DNA from: JASTVH01 sp042862465
GTDB taxonomy: Bacteria; Pseudomonadota; Gammaproteobacteria; Pseudomonadales; Oleiphilaceae
Assembly: GCA_042862465.1 (NCBI GenBank)
Contig: JASTVH010000006.1
Coordinates: 1-64,000, forward strand
Direction: 5' to 3'
DNA length: 64,000 bases
Shown: piece by piece, positions 53,109-62,620 of the stretch
How the letters are laid out: each line of letters begins with the position of its first letter
Position numbering within the stretch: the stretch's first letter is position 1
Program-made: the position numbers and the translations under genes
The notes under the pieces: generated by a model
What the model was told of the DNA's origin: nothing
Database searches by the model: none
Seen by the model: the letters and a program-made list of their open reading frames with translations, nothing else

Positions 53109-53786
53109 CTACGCCCGCTTACGCACCACCTGATACCGCCGGCTGAAATACTCCACCGGCACACTCCAGGCATGCACCAACCGCGTGAACGGGAACAGCA
53201 GGAAGATGGTCATCCCCAGCAGCATGTGCAGCTTGTAGATCCAGTTCACTTCCGCCACGTAGCTGGCGGCGTCGCCCTGGAAGGTGACGATGCCTTGGGC
53301 CCAGTTGCCGAACAGCATCATGGTGTGACCATCCAGGTGGCCCAGGGTCGGGACGATGCTGATGACGCCCAGGATCACCTGCGCCAGGAGCAGCGCCAGG
53401 ATCAGGATGTCGGCGTTGCTGCTGGTGGCCCGGATGCGCGGATCCGAGAGCCGGCGGTAGAGCAGCATGGCGGCGCCGATCAGGCACATGACGCCGGCGA
53501 TGCCGCCGACCAGTACGGCCAGGATCTGCTTGTTGCCGGCGCTGATGAACGGCTCGTAAGCCCAGTGCGGAGTCAGCAGGCCCACGAAGTGGCCGAACAG
53601 GATCACCAGGATGCCCACGTGGAAGAGGTTGCTGGCCACGCGCATGTTCTTTTTACGCAGCAGCTGGCTGGAACCGGTCTTCCAGGTGAACTGGCCGTGG
53701 TCGTACCGCAGCCAGCTGGCCCCGAAGAACACCGCGATGACGATGTAGGGGTAGATGCCGAATAACAGCGTATTGATGTATTCCAT
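53109..53786 (-). CDS. narI: Respiratory nitrate reductase gamma subunit NarI
   Basis: The start ATG 53786 follows GGGAGGATAG. The 225-residue protein has five helices and the heme b ligands seen in NarI: GHFVGLLTPH early, and HMLLGMTIFLLFPFTRLVHAWSV-type sequence near the end, with histidines on helices 2 and 5. It oxidises quinol at the membrane and passes electrons to NarH. It follows narJ with a 4-base gap. Length and start (MEYINTLLFGIYPYI) are standard. Confidence 0.95.
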   Translation of the reverse strand: MEYINTLLFGIYPYIVIAVFFGASWLRYDHGQFTWKTGSSQLLRKKNMRVASNLFHVGILVILFGHFVGLLTPHWAYEPFISAGNKQILAVLVGGIAGVMCLIGAAMLLYRRLSDPRIRATSSNADILILALLLAQVILGVISIVPTLGHLDGHTMMLFGNWAQGIVTFQGDAASYVAEVNWIYKLHMLLGMTIFLLFPFTRLVHAWSVPVEYFSRRYQVVRKRA

Positions 53787-53790
53787 CGTT

Positions 53791-54543
53791 CTATCCTCCC
53801 GCGCGGTCGGCGCGACGTGACGGCGTGCTGGCCGCATCGATCAGCCCGCCGCTGAGTTGTACCTGTTGGACCTGGCTCAGTTCCTGGCGACGCTGCTGGA
53901 CCACGCCCTGCGAGCCGCAGGAGCCGCCCTGGTCGTCCACGAATTTGACCATTTCCTCTTCCCACACCTTGTCCAGCGCTTCCGGGGTGTCGTCCCGCTC
54001 CTCGTTGGCCACGATGGTGGCCAGCTGGCGGCGGTCCGGCTGGTGACCGGCCAGGTTCAGCAGCGCCTCGAAGACGACGGCGTACTGACTGTCGCGCTGG
54101 TAGAGCCGCTCGGCGAGCAGGCCCAGGATGTGGTGAATGTCTTCCAGCCAGTGCTTGATGGTGGCCTCGTCCTTCATGGACAGGTATTCCAGGAACAGCG
54201 GCAGGTAGTCCGGCAGTTCCTTGGCGTCCAGTTGCAGGCCGTCGGCCTCGTACTGGGCCATCAGGTCCACCATGGCCTGGCCACGGTCGCGGGATTCACC
54301 GTGCACGTGCTCGAACAGCAGTAACGAAATGGCGCGGCCGCGGTCGAACAGGCCCACATAGGTTTCCTGCAGGTCCATCAGGTCGCCGCCGCACAGCTCG
54401 TCGATGCAGCTCAGCAGGGCAGACTTGCGTTCCACCGGCAGATGGCGGTCCTCCAGGACCACCGCCGTGAGATCATCTTTGGCCTGTTGCAGCTCCTCGG
54501 TGGGGTAGTCCAGCAATCGGGCCATAACTTTCAGTAATTGCAT
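53791..54543 (-). CDS. narJ: Nitrate reductase assembly chaperone NarJ
   Basis: The 250-residue protein is of the TorD/NarJ type: MQLLKVMARLLDYPTEELQQAKDD at the start, LQETYVGLFDRGRAISLLLFEHVHGESRDRGQAM in the middle, and LPDYLPLFLEYLS. NarJ holds NarG while molybdenum cofactor and its Fe-S cluster are inserted. The glutamine/arginine-rich tail is typical. It lies between narH and narI in standard order. Confidence 0.95.
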   Translation of the reverse strand: MQLLKVMARLLDYPTEELQQAKDDLTAVVLEDRHLPVERKSALLSCIDELCGGDLMDLQETYVGLFDRGRAISLLLFEHVHGESRDRGQAMVDLMAQYEADGLQLDAKELPDYLPLFLEYLSMKDEATIKHWLEDIHHILGLLAERLYQRDSQYAVVFEALLNLAGHQPDRRQLATIVANEERDDTPEALDKVWEEEMVKFVDDQGGSCGSQGVVQQRRQELSQVQQVQLSGGLIDAASTPSRRADRAGG

Positions 54544-54553
54544 GTTGCTACCC

Positions 54554-56128
54554 TCAGTCTTGCAGTTGACGTGGATCGACCTGCTTCACGGTGGACAGCT
54601 TGTCGACCATGGTTTTGGTCTGCTTGCGTCCGCCGAACAGGCTGAAACTGGACTCGCCGTGGCAGCCGTCGCCGAAGCTGAAGCCGCAACCGCCGCGCTC
54701 GGCGTGGGCGGTGGCATCCGGGAACGCTTCCTTGGCCAGCTCGCGGTGGCTGGTCGGGATCACGAAGCGGTCCTCGTAGTTGGCGATGGCCAGGTAGCGG
54801 TACATCTCGTCTGCCTGGGCCTTGGTCAGGCCGGCTTCCGCCAGCGGTTCCAGGTCTTCCTTGCCTTCCACGGTCTCGGCGCGCTTGTACTGGCGCATGG
54901 CGATGATGCGCTTGAGGGCGCGGATGACCGGCTTCTCGTCGCCTGCGGTGAGCAGATTGGCGAGGTATTTGACCGGGATGCGCAGGCTCTCGATGTCCGG
55001 CAGTACACCCTTGTGCTCGATCTTGCCCGCTTCAGCCGCGGACTGGATCGGTGACAGCGGCGGCACGTACCAGACCATCGGCAGGGTGCGGTATTCCGGG
55101 TGCAGTGGCAGGGCCAGTTTCCAGTCCATCGCCATCTTGTAGACGGGGGAGGCCTGGGCGGCTTGCAGCACGTTGTCCGGGATGCCGTCCTTCTTCGCCT
55201 GCTCGATCACTTTCGGATCAAACGGATCGAGGAAGATCTCCAGCTGCTTCTCGTACAGGTCCTGCTCGCCCGGGGTGTTGGCCACTTCCTCGATGCGGTC
55301 GGCATCGTAGAGCAGCACGCCCAGGTAGCGGATCCGGCCCACACAGGTCTCGGAGCACACGGTCGGCATGCCCGCTTCGATACGCGGGTAGCAGAAGATG
55401 CACTTCTCGGACTTGCCGGTCTTCCAGTTGTAGTAGATCTTCTTGTACGGGCAGCCGCTGACACACATCCGCCAGCCCCGGCACTTGTCCTGGTCGATCA
55501 GGACGATGCCGTCTTCCTCGCGCTTGTAGATCGCCCCGCTTGGGCAGGAGGCCACGCACGCCGGGTTGAGGCAGTGCTCGCACAGGCGCGGCAGGTACAT
55601 CATGAAGGTGTTTTCGAATTGCCCGTAGATGTCCGCCTGGACCTGGTCGAAGTTCTTGTCCTTGCGACGCTTGGCGAATTCGGTCCCCAGGATTTCTTCC
55701 CAGTTGGGACCCCATTCGATCTTCTGCATACGCTGGCCGGAGATCAGCGAGCGAGGCCGGGCTATCGGCTGGTGCTTGCTGTCCGGCGCCTTATGCAGGT
55801 GCTGGTAGTCGAAGTCGAACGGCTCGTAGTAGTCGTCGATCTGCGGCAGGTCAGGGTTGGCGAAAATGTTCGCCAACACCTTGAGCCGACCGCCGATGCG
55901 CGGCTTGATCTTGCCATCGGCGCCGCGCATCCAGCCGCCTTTCCACTTCTCCTGGTTTTCCCACTCTTTGGGATAGCCGACACCGGGTTTGGTTTCGACG
56001 TTATTGAACCAGGCGTACTCCATGCCTTCGCGGCTGGTCCAGACGTTTTTGCACGTCACCGAACAGGTATGACAGCCGATGCACTTGTCGAGGTTGAGCA
56101 CCATGCCCACTTGAGAACGGACCTTCAT
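54554..56128 (-). CDS. narH: Respiratory nitrate reductase beta subunit NarH
   Basis: The 524-residue protein has four cluster motifs: CIGCHTCSVTCKNVW near residue 16, CEHCLNPACVASCP, CRGWRMCVSGCP (tryptophan marking the 3Fe-4S site) and CIFCYPRIEAG with CSETC. It carries electrons from NarI to NarG on the cytoplasmic face. The start overlaps the narG stop (ATGA). Confidence 0.97.
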   Translation of the reverse strand: MKVRSQVGMVLNLDKCIGCHTCSVTCKNVWTSREGMEYAWFNNVETKPGVGYPKEWENQEKWKGGWMRGADGKIKPRIGGRLKVLANIFANPDLPQIDDYYEPFDFDYQHLHKAPDSKHQPIARPRSLISGQRMQKIEWGPNWEEILGTEFAKRRKDKNFDQVQADIYGQFENTFMMYLPRLCEHCLNPACVASCPSGAIYKREEDGIVLIDQDKCRGWRMCVSGCPYKKIYYNWKTGKSEKCIFCYPRIEAGMPTVCSETCVGRIRYLGVLLYDADRIEEVANTPGEQDLYEKQLEIFLDPFDPKVIEQAKKDGIPDNVLQAAQASPVYKMAMDWKLALPLHPEYRTLPMVWYVPPLSPIQSAAEAGKIEHKGVLPDIESLRIPVKYLANLLTAGDEKPVIRALKRIIAMRQYKRAETVEGKEDLEPLAEAGLTKAQADEMYRYLAIANYEDRFVIPTSHRELAKEAFPDATAHAERGGCGFSFGDGCHGESSFSLFGGRKQTKTMVDKLSTVKQVDPRQLQD

Positions 56129-59100
56129 TTTACGGCCTCCTGTACAGTGTCATTGCCTTCGCCATCGAGCCAGTCGACGTTGCGCATCTTGCGCACGATG
56201 ACGAATTCGTCACGGTTGGAGCCCACGGTGCCGTAGTAGTTGAAACCGTAGGCCTGGTGCGCGTAGCCCCCGATCATGTGGGTCGGCTTGGGGCAGGCGC
56301 GGGTGACGGAGTTGTGAATACCGCCGCGGGTGCCGGTGATTTCCGAGCCCGGAATGTTCACCAGACGCTCCTGGGCGTGGTACATCATCACCATGCCGGG
56401 CATGACCCGCTGGGAGACTACAGCCCGGGCCGCGATGGCGCCGTTGGCGTTGAACAGTTCGATCCAGTCGTTGTCTTCCAGACCCAGGTCCTTGGCGTCG
56501 TCCTCGGACAGCCACACGATCGGGCCACCGCGGGAGAGGGTCAGCATCAGCAGGTTGTCGCTGTAGGTGCTGTGAATACCCCACTTCTGGTGCGGCGTGA
56601 TCCAGTTGAGCGGCTTCTCCGGGTTGCCGTTGGACTTCTTGTTCAACAGCGGTTTGACCGTCTTGGTGTTGATGGGCGGCCGGTAGACCAGCAGGCTCTC
56701 GCCGAAGGCCCGCATCCACTCGTGATCCTGATAGAACTGCTGACGGCCGGTGAGGGTACGCCAGGGGATCAGCTCATGGACGTTGGTGTAGCCGGCGTTG
56801 TAGGACACATGCTCGTCCTCGAGGCCGGACCAGGTCGGGCTGGAGATGATCTTGCGCGGCTGGGCCACCACATCGCGGAAGCGGATCTTTTCCTCTTCCT
56901 TGTTGGTCGCCAGGTGCGTGTGATCCAGACCGGTATGCTCCGACAGGGCCGCCCAGGACTTCACCGCCACGTGGCCGTTGGTCTCCGGCGCCAGGGACAG
57001 GATCACCTCGGCCGCGTCGATCGCGCTCTCGATCTTCGGCATGCCAGCGTTGGCGCCTTCCAGGTGACGATGGTTGAGATCGCCGAGGAACTTCACTTCC
57101 TCCTCGGTGTTCCAGCTGATGCCCTTGCCGCCGTTGCCGACTTTTTCCATCAACGGACCCAGCGCCGTGAAGCGGGCGTAGGTGTTGGGGTAGTCGCGCT
57201 CGACGGTGACGAAGTTGGGCGCAGTCTTGCCCGGAATCAGGTCGCATTCGCCTTTCTTCCAGTCCTTCACGTCGATGGGCTGGGCCAGCTCGCCCGGAGA
57301 GTCGTGCTGCATTGGCAGCGTGACCACGTCCTTTTCCTTGCCCAGATGACCTTCGGCCGCCTTGGAGAAGGACTTGGCAATGCCCTTGTAGATTTCCCAG
57401 TCACTGCGCGCTTCCCAGGCCGGATCGGTGGCCGCGGTCAGCGGGTGGATGAACGGGTGCATGTCGGAGGTGTTGAGGTCGTCCTTCTCGTACCAGGTGG
57501 CGGTCGGCAGCACGATGTCCGAGTACAGGCAGGTAGTGGACATGCGGAAGTCCAGGGTCACCAGCAGGTCGAGCTTGCCTTCCGGCGCCTCGTCGTGCCA
57601 GGTGACTTCCTGCGGCTTGGCGCCGCCTTCCTGGCCCAGGTCCTTGCCCTGCAGGCCGTTCCTGGTGCCCAGCAGGTACTTGAGCATGTACTCGTGGCCC
57701 TTGCCGGACGAGCCCAGCAGGTTGGATCGCCAGATGAACATATTGCGCGGGAAGTTCTGGGGTGAATCCGGATCCTCCGCCGCGAACGCCAGGCTGCCTT
57801 CCTTCAGGCTCTTGGCCACGTAGTCGGCCACTTCCAGGCCCGCCTTCTCGGCCTCGGCGGCCAGGGTGAGCGGGTTGCGATTGAGCTGCGGAGCGGACGG
57901 CAGCCAGCCCATGCGCTCGGAGCGCACGTTGAAGTCGATCAGGCTGCCCTTGAACTTCTCCTTGTCCGCCAGGGGCGACAGGATTTCGTTGACGTCCAGC
58001 TTCTCGTAGCGCCACTGGCTGGAGTGGTTGTAGAAGAAGGAGGTGCCGTTCATGTGACGGGGCGGACGCGCCCAGTCCAGGGCAAAGGCCAGCGGCAGCC
58101 AGCCGGTCTGCGGGCGCAGTTTTTCCTGGCCGACATAGTGGGCCCAGCCGCCACCGCTCTGGCCGACACAGCCGCACATGACCAGCATGTTGATCAGACC
58201 GCGGTAGTTCATGTCCATGTGGTACCAGTGGTTCATGCCGGCACCGACGATGACCATGGAACGGCCGCGGGTCTTGTGGGCGTTGTCGGCGAACTCGCGG
58301 GCGATGCGGATCGCGCTCTCGGCAGGCACGCCGGTGATCTTCTCCTGCCAGGCCGGGGTGTAGGGCTTCACTTCGTCGTAGCTCTGGGCACCGTCGTCGT
58401 CGCCCAGGCCGCGGTTGATGCCGTAGTTGGCCACCATCAGGTCGAATACGGTGACCAGGTGGCACTCGCTGCCATCGGCCAGCTTGACCTTGCGGGTGGG
58501 CATCTTGTGCTTGAGCACGTCGTTGATTTCAACACTGTTGAAATGCTCGGATTCGATACCGCCGAAGTAGGGGAAGGAGACGTCCAGCACTTCGTCGTGC
58601 TTGTCCACCAGGGACAGGCGCAGCTGACGATCGTCATCCTGGCCGGCGGCCTTCTGCTCCAGGTTCCACTTGCCGTGCTCGCCCCAGCGGAAGCCGATGG
58701 AGCCGTTGGGCGCGACCAGCGAGTCCTTGTCCTCGTCAATGGCAATGGTCTTCCACTCGGGATTGTTGTCCTCGCCGGCGTTGCCGGTCAGGTCGCTCGC
58801 GCGCAGGAAACGGCCGGGTACGAACTGGCCGTCGTCACGCTGCTCGAGCATGACCAGGTTGGGCATGTCGGTGTAGCGGCGGACGTAGTCAGTGAAGTAG
58901 CTGGAGGGGTTCTCCAGGTGGAATTCCTTCAGGATCACGTGACCCATGGCCATGCTGAGTGCGGCGTCAGTGCCCTGCTTGGGGTTGAGCCACTCGTCGG
59001 ACAGCTTGGAGACTTCCGCATAGTCCGGGGTGATGGCCACGGTCTTGGTGCCCTTGTAGCGCACCTCGGTGAAGAAGTGGGCATCCGGCGTCCGCGTCTG

Positions 59101-59874
59101 CGGCACGTTGGAACCCCAGGCGATGATGTAGCCGCTGTTGTACCAGTCGGCGGATTCGGGCACGTCGGTCTGCTCGCCCCAGGTCTGCGGGGAGGAGGGA
59201 GGCAGGTCGCAGTACCAGTCGTAGAAGCTCAGGCAGGCACCACCGATCAGTGACAGGTAGCGGGCGCCGGCGGCGTAGGACACCATGGACATGGCCGGGA
59301 TCGGCGAGAAGCCGATGATACGGTCCGGACCGTATTGCTTGGCGGTGTAGACGTTGGCCGCGCCGATCAGCTCGTTGACCTCGTCCCAGCTGGAACGCAC
59401 GAAACCGCCCATGCCGCGACGGGTCTTGTACTCGGCGGTCTTGGACGGGTCTTCCACGATGGAAGTCCAGGCCTCCACCGGATCACTGTGCTTCTGCTTC
59501 GCCTGACGCCACAACCGGATCAGGTGCTTGCGCATCAGCGGGTACTTGAGGCGGTTGGCGCTGTAGATGTACCAGGAGTAGCTGGCACCCCGCGGGCAGC
59601 CACGCGGTTCGTGGTTGGGCAGGTCCGGGCGGGTGCGCGGGTAATCGGTCTGCTGGGTTTCCCAGGTCACCAGCCCGTTCTTGACGTAGATCTTCCAGCT
59701 GCAGGAGCCGGTGCAGTTCACGCCGTGGGTGGAACGCACGATCTTGTCGTGCTGCCAACGCTGGCGATACGCGTCTTCCCAGTCACGACTCTGTTCATAG
59801 GTCGTGCCGTGGCCGTCCGAGAACGGCTCGCGCTTTTTCCTGAAGTAATTCAGCTTGTCGATGAAATGGCTCAT
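56125..59874 (-). CDS. narG: Respiratory nitrate reductase alpha subunit NarG
   Basis: The 1,249-residue catalytic subunit reduces nitrate to nitrite at a molybdenum centre. The FS0 cluster ligands are seen in HGVNCTGSC near residue 50 and EPRGCPRG near 90. The molybdenum-binding Asp region is YNSGYIIAWGSNVPQTRTPD near residue 240. The N-terminus SHFIDKLNYFRKKREPFSDGHG is that of NarG (no Tat export). A degenerate second copy of the first 75 codons is at 62621-62841. Upstream there is a NarL-type double heptamer but no clear FNR box. Confidence 0.97.
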   Translation of the reverse strand: MSHFIDKLNYFRKKREPFSDGHGTTYEQSRDWEDAYRQRWQHDKIVRSTHGVNCTGSCSWKIYVKNGLVTWETQQTDYPRTRPDLPNHEPRGCPRGASYSWYIYSANRLKYPLMRKHLIRLWRQAKQKHSDPVEAWTSIVEDPSKTAEYKTRRGMGGFVRSSWDEVNELIGAANVYTAKQYGPDRIIGFSPIPAMSMVSYAAGARYLSLIGGACLSFYDWYCDLPPSSPQTWGEQTDVPESADWYNSGYIIAWGSNVPQTRTPDAHFFTEVRYKGTKTVAITPDYAEVSKLSDEWLNPKQGTDAALSMAMGHVILKEFHLENPSSYFTDYVRRYTDMPNLVMLEQRDDGQFVPGRFLRASDLTGNAGEDNNPEWKTIAIDEDKDSLVAPNGSIGFRWGEHGKWNLEQKAAGQDDDRQLRLSLVDKHDEVLDVSFPYFGGIESEHFNSVEINDVLKHKMPTRKVKLADGSECHLVTVFDLMVANYGINRGLGDDDGAQSYDEVKPYTPAWQEKITGVPAESAIRIAREFADNAHKTRGRSMVIVGAGMNHWYHMDMNYRGLINMLVMCGCVGQSGGGWAHYVGQEKLRPQTGWLPLAFALDWARPPRHMNGTSFFYNHSSQWRYEKLDVNEILSPLADKEKFKGSLIDFNVRSERMGWLPSAPQLNRNPLTLAAEAEKAGLEVADYVAKSLKEGSLAFAAEDPDSPQNFPRNMFIWRSNLLGSSGKGHEYMLKYLLGTRNGLQGKDLGQEGGAKPQEVTWHDEAPEGKLDLLVTLDFRMSTTCLYSDIVLPTATWYEKDDLNTSDMHPFIHPLTAATDPAWEARSDWEIYKGIAKSFSKAAEGHLGKEKDVVTLPMQHDSPGELAQPIDVKDWKKGECDLIPGKTAPNFVTVERDYPNTYARFTALGPLMEKVGNGGKGISWNTEEEVKFLGDLNHRHLEGANAGMPKIESAIDAAEVILSLAPETNGHVAVKSWAALSEHTGLDHTHLATNKEEEKIRFRDVVAQPRKIISSPTWSGLEDEHVSYNAGYTNVHELIPWRTLTGRQQFYQDHEWMRAFGESLLVYRPPINTKTVKPLLNKKSNGNPEKPLNWITPHQKWGIHSTYSDNLLMLTLSRGGPIVWLSEDDAKDLGLEDNDWIELFNANGAIAARAVVSQRVMPGMVMMYHAQERLVNIPGSEITGTRGGIHNSVTRACPKPTHMIGGYAHQAYGFNYYGTVGSNRDEFVIVRKMRNVDWLDGEGNDTVQEAVK

Positions 59875-60007
59875 GGTCTCTCTCCAGACACTCCTTGCGG
59901 CGCACGCTGAAGTGGGTTGGGGTGCGCCGCGCCGTAATTCGATACAAGGCCATTTTGCGGCTGGGAAAAGTGAAAATCTGCGGGGTTACCACGAGATAGA
60001 CGGCGAT

Positions 60008-60023
60008 TACCCAGTAGGGGGTA
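60008..60023. promoter_or_regulatory. NarL/NarP-like 7-2-7 site upstream of narG
   Basis: TACCCAG (60008-60014), TA, then GGGGGTA (60017-60023) form two inverted TACYYMT-like heptamers with a 2-base gap, each one mismatch from consensus. It lies about 135 bases before the narG start and is kept in the duplicated region (62976-62991). No NarXL genes are in the window, so use by NarL is inference. Confidence 0.5.
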
Positions 60024-60158
60024 GGGGGGTGTAATCCGGCTGGGGGGGATGGGGTGCGATGGTGAGGAGTGAGGAGGTGAGGGCTAGCCTTCTGTATTGG
60101 TGGCAAAAGCGTGAATGAGGGGGGGGAGCGATAAAGCACAGTTCTACGTACAGAACAT

Positions 60159-60303
60159 CCCCTCTCCCCTGCGTGGGAGAGGGCCAGGGAGAGGGGGTGC
60201 GCCGAGAGGCGCCCTGAGACTATACCCGGTATCGAAAATTACCACCGAGGCTACCGCCTCGGTCCCCCTCTCCCCAAAACCCCTCTCCCAGGGGCGAGGG
60301 GCT
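60159..60303. repeat. Intergenic palindromic repeat, CCCTCTCCC family, copy 3
   Basis: CCCCTCTCCCCTGCGTGGGA, then GAGGGCCAGGGAGAGGGGG, with an inner GCGCCGAGAGGCGCC, and CCCCTCTCCC...GGGGCGAGGGGCTC at the right. The preceding AGAACAT is the same as at the copy near 63129, in line with the duplication of this region. Confidence 0.8.
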
Positions 60304-60357
60304 CAAAAGCGAAAGCCGCGAGCCATTTTTACCAGTTGTTTCTGTGACTCCATAAGC

Positions 60358-60440
60358 ACGGTTGGGCTGAGCCTGTGAAGCCCAACAGGTCGCTCCCCGT
60401 ATTTTGTTGGCCTCTCTTTGTCAGTCCCCCAACCAACCGG
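60358..60440. repeat. Hairpin repeat, 'GGTTGGGCTGA' family, copy 2
   Basis: CGGTTGGGCTGAGCCTGTGA at the left and TTTGTCAGTCCCCCAACC at the right, with TGAAGCCCAACAGG and TTGTTGGCCTCTC inside. It is a diverged copy of the element at 51027. Confidence 0.65.
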
Positions 60441-60565
60441 TAGCTTTCGTTCGATTGGGCAATGGCCTACGGCTAAGCCTTCTAGTTGACAGAGTTATAA
60501 CAAAATGCAAAGGTTACCACCGCTTGATTTGTCAGTATGTCAACGAAAAACCAAGGATGGTTAAT

Positions 60566-61237
60566 ATGGGTACGGAAAACACCCAACGCGTTCTCGCCCG
60601 CTATACGACTCCGCAGTTTCGCCACGACCCATTGGGCTCTCTTATCAAGCTTATGGGGTTGCAGGATGTAAAAGATGAAATTCGAGCCAATGCATCCACG
60701 GTATTCCCCATACTTTGTGGAATTATGGTTTACCGGCACCTGGATCAAAAACACCGGTCCGAGATCAACCGCTCCATCATCAACGATATCCCTCGAAGTC
60801 GCCTTACAACAAAATTGATGGGACTGGTGGGAGAGCTCTCCCGTGACTACAGCATCTATGCATGGAGCCTCACCGACAAGGAACTGCGAGCCTCCCTGGA
60901 GCGCAATAAAGGGATGGCTGAGACTCTCGAAGCAATCGGCGTCAGCACAATTTCTGCACCGTCGGTAACTTCTGTCGCAGCTGTTTTATATGATACGGCA
61001 AGAACGGGCGCCAAGGCCCAGGCAGCCGCTACGGTTAGAGAGGCAACCTCTGCTTCCCGGGTTGTGGATCTAGCTGAAAGGCTGGGTATTTCCAGTACAA
61101 CCGCGCGTGGTCTCGGGCTTTTAACGGTGGCTGCTCTTGCGGCACTGGCATTGATGTATGCCAATGCTTCGGCCAACCAGGAGCGGGCAAAAAGGGAATT
61201 GGCACTGCGTAACCTCCTGCGTCTAGAGGACTGGTAA
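60566..61237 (+). CDS. Unknown protein with C-terminal membrane helix (island gene 1)
   Basis: The start is ATG 60566, nine bases after AAGGA (ATG 60557 overlaps that site). The 223-residue protein has a soluble, mostly helical N-terminal part (DPLGSLIKLMGLQDVKDEI, then ILCGIMVYRHLDQKHRSEIN). An alanine/threonine-rich middle follows (GAKAQAAATVREATSASRV). There is one membrane helix, GLGLLTVAALAALALMYA, near residue 190. I do not recognise a family. It is coupled to the next gene by a stop-start overlap. The codon use and GC are lower than in narG, hinting at a different origin. Confidence 0.65.
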   Translation: MGTENTQRVLARYTTPQFRHDPLGSLIKLMGLQDVKDEIRANASTVFPILCGIMVYRHLDQKHRSEINRSIINDIPRSRLTTKLMGLVGELSRDYSIYAWSLTDKELRASLERNKGMAETLEAIGVSTISAPSVTSVAAVLYDTARTGAKAQAAATVREATSASRVVDLAERLGISSTTARGLGLLTVAALAALALMYANASANQERAKRELALRNLLRLEDW

Positions 61238-61599
61238 TGGCGGTCTTTACTGTAGGCCTTCTAGTACTGCTGCTTTTGGGAGGAGGGCTTTGTCTACTGA
61301 CGCTCCGTGAAGTCATGGTGTTGCGCCATTCTCCGGAAAGTTATTCGCTTAAGGATAAACTCCGATTTTGCCTGCTATACAGTTATATTGCCTCCGGGCT
61401 TATTTATGCGCTGCTACGGATAGCGGGTTTGGATATTAGCTGGTTGTATCAGTTTCTGGTCATGCCGGTACCGATGCTCATTTACTACAGTGTGATGCGC
61501 GCGTTTATTCCCTATCAAGGCGAGGAGGATGCCGCCCGCAGTACCAACCCTGATGATTCTGCCGAAATCAATTCGGCGTCTTCGCGCAATGATTCCTAA
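61237..61599 (+). CDS. Unknown small membrane protein (island gene 2)
   Basis: The ATG at 61237 shares its first base with the last base of the preceding stop (TAATG). The 120-residue protein has about three helices: VGLLVLLLLGGGLCLLTL, FCLLYSYIASGLIYALLRIAG and LYQFLVMPVPMLIYYSVM. An acidic, serine-rich tail follows. No family is recognised. Tight coupling says that it works with island gene 1, perhaps as a two-protein membrane complex. Confidence 0.65.
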   Translation: MAVFTVGLLVLLLLGGGLCLLTLREVMVLRHSPESYSLKDKLRFCLLYSYIASGLIYALLRIAGLDISWLYQFLVMPVPMLIYYSVMRAFIPYQGEEDAARSTNPDDSAEINSASSRNDS

Positions 61600-61688
61600 A
61601 GGCTCTATCACATTGAACACCATTACTTCTTTGCAAATATGGCAAATAGTATCAGCCGTAAGTTAAAAATAAGGTATCGTCGGCCACT

Positions 61689-62414
61689 ATGATACGGGTA
61701 CAGCAGTTTTTTCCTGTCGTCCAATGGATCTTTATCCTGGCACTGGTTTCGTATATGCCGCCATTGTCGGCTAAGCAAAATACAACGAACCTACAGCGGT
61801 CTTTGGATTCGCTCTCGGGGCGGGTAATCAATCATACCTATATCAGCCCTTCCGGGCTGCAGTCCTGCCAAATTCCCGAAAGAGTCTTTGAGGATCCGGA
61901 GAATAATTTTCTGGGAGATCATTACAGCCAGTACTATGAGAGTTTGTCACTGCATACAAAGATGGCATCTGCGACCGTCGACAATCTGTTTTTGATAGAA
62001 AATGTCAGTCGCGCCCGGGTAGGTCACGGAGCGATAGCACAGGTGCATCCGGAAAAAAGTATCGACGAGCAGTTGCGGGAGATTGTGCAGAGAATTCAGA
62101 CCTCATTCCTGGAGGAAGGGCTGGCGCTGAATCAAAAAGTTGTGAGAGAGGAAGCTATTCAGCTGCACGGACTTCCGGCCAGGCTATTGGTCGCCGAGGT
62201 TTCGCTCTCGGCCGAGGATCATCAGCGCTATGGTCATTTAGTGACGATTGCGGGAGGTAATGTCTTTACTTTGGACTATATGCCTTTGCTGGTGCCCAAA
62301 AATGTGGAGATGGTGTCCGTTAAAACAATTCAGGACTCATTGCTTGAATTAGCAAGCGGCTGTCACTTCAAGGGCGGACCCACGCCAGGTTCTGAATCAT
62401 CGACGCTTATTTAA
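61689..62414 (+). CDS. Unknown exported protein (island gene 3)
   Basis: The 241-residue protein has a signal peptide (FFPVVQWIFILALVSYMPPLSA). The mature part has alternating strands and helices, SPSGLQSCQIPERVFEDPE near residue 55, ENVSRARVGHGAIAQVHPEKS near 115, and HGLPARLLVAEVSL followed by TIAGGNVFTLDYMP. Two cysteines (about 60 and 226) could form a disulfide. The pattern resembles small periplasmic proteins related to PsbP/DcrB-like folds, but that is a guess. It lies 89 bases after island gene 2. Confidence 0.6.
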   Translation: MIRVQQFFPVVQWIFILALVSYMPPLSAKQNTTNLQRSLDSLSGRVINHTYISPSGLQSCQIPERVFEDPENNFLGDHYSQYYESLSLHTKMASATVDNLFLIENVSRARVGHGAIAQVHPEKSIDEQLREIVQRIQTSFLEEGLALNQKVVREEAIQLHGLPARLLVAEVSLSAEDHQRYGHLVTIAGGNVFTLDYMPLLVPKNVEMVSVKTIQDSLLELASGCHFKGGPTPGSESSTLI

Positions 62415-62539
62415 GCTTTTTAATAGTCCACCGCCTGGTGGCCTACAGAGAGCGAGCGGTGCCACTTTGCCGCACAAGGCGCAGTGGGTGGAACTGCCGC
62501 TCCCGCTAACGTTTCCTTACCCCAGATAGCACAGAAGGT

Positions 62540-62612
62540 GGCTTGGGCTGAAATCGCGCAGTCCAGCAGGTCACTCCCCGTGGATTGTTGGGCATCCTTC
62601 GTCGGTCCAACT
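62540..62612. repeat. Hairpin repeat, 'TTGGGCTGA' family, copy 3 (degenerate)
   Basis: GCTTGGGCTGAAATCGCGCA, then CCAGCAGGTCACTCCCCGTG, and GATTGTTGGGCATCC...GTCGGTCCAAC. It shares TCGCTCCCCGTATTTTGTTGG-like sequence with copy 2 (60385-60410). It directly precedes the start of the narG duplicate. Confidence 0.6.
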
Positions 62613-62620
62613 TACGATTC

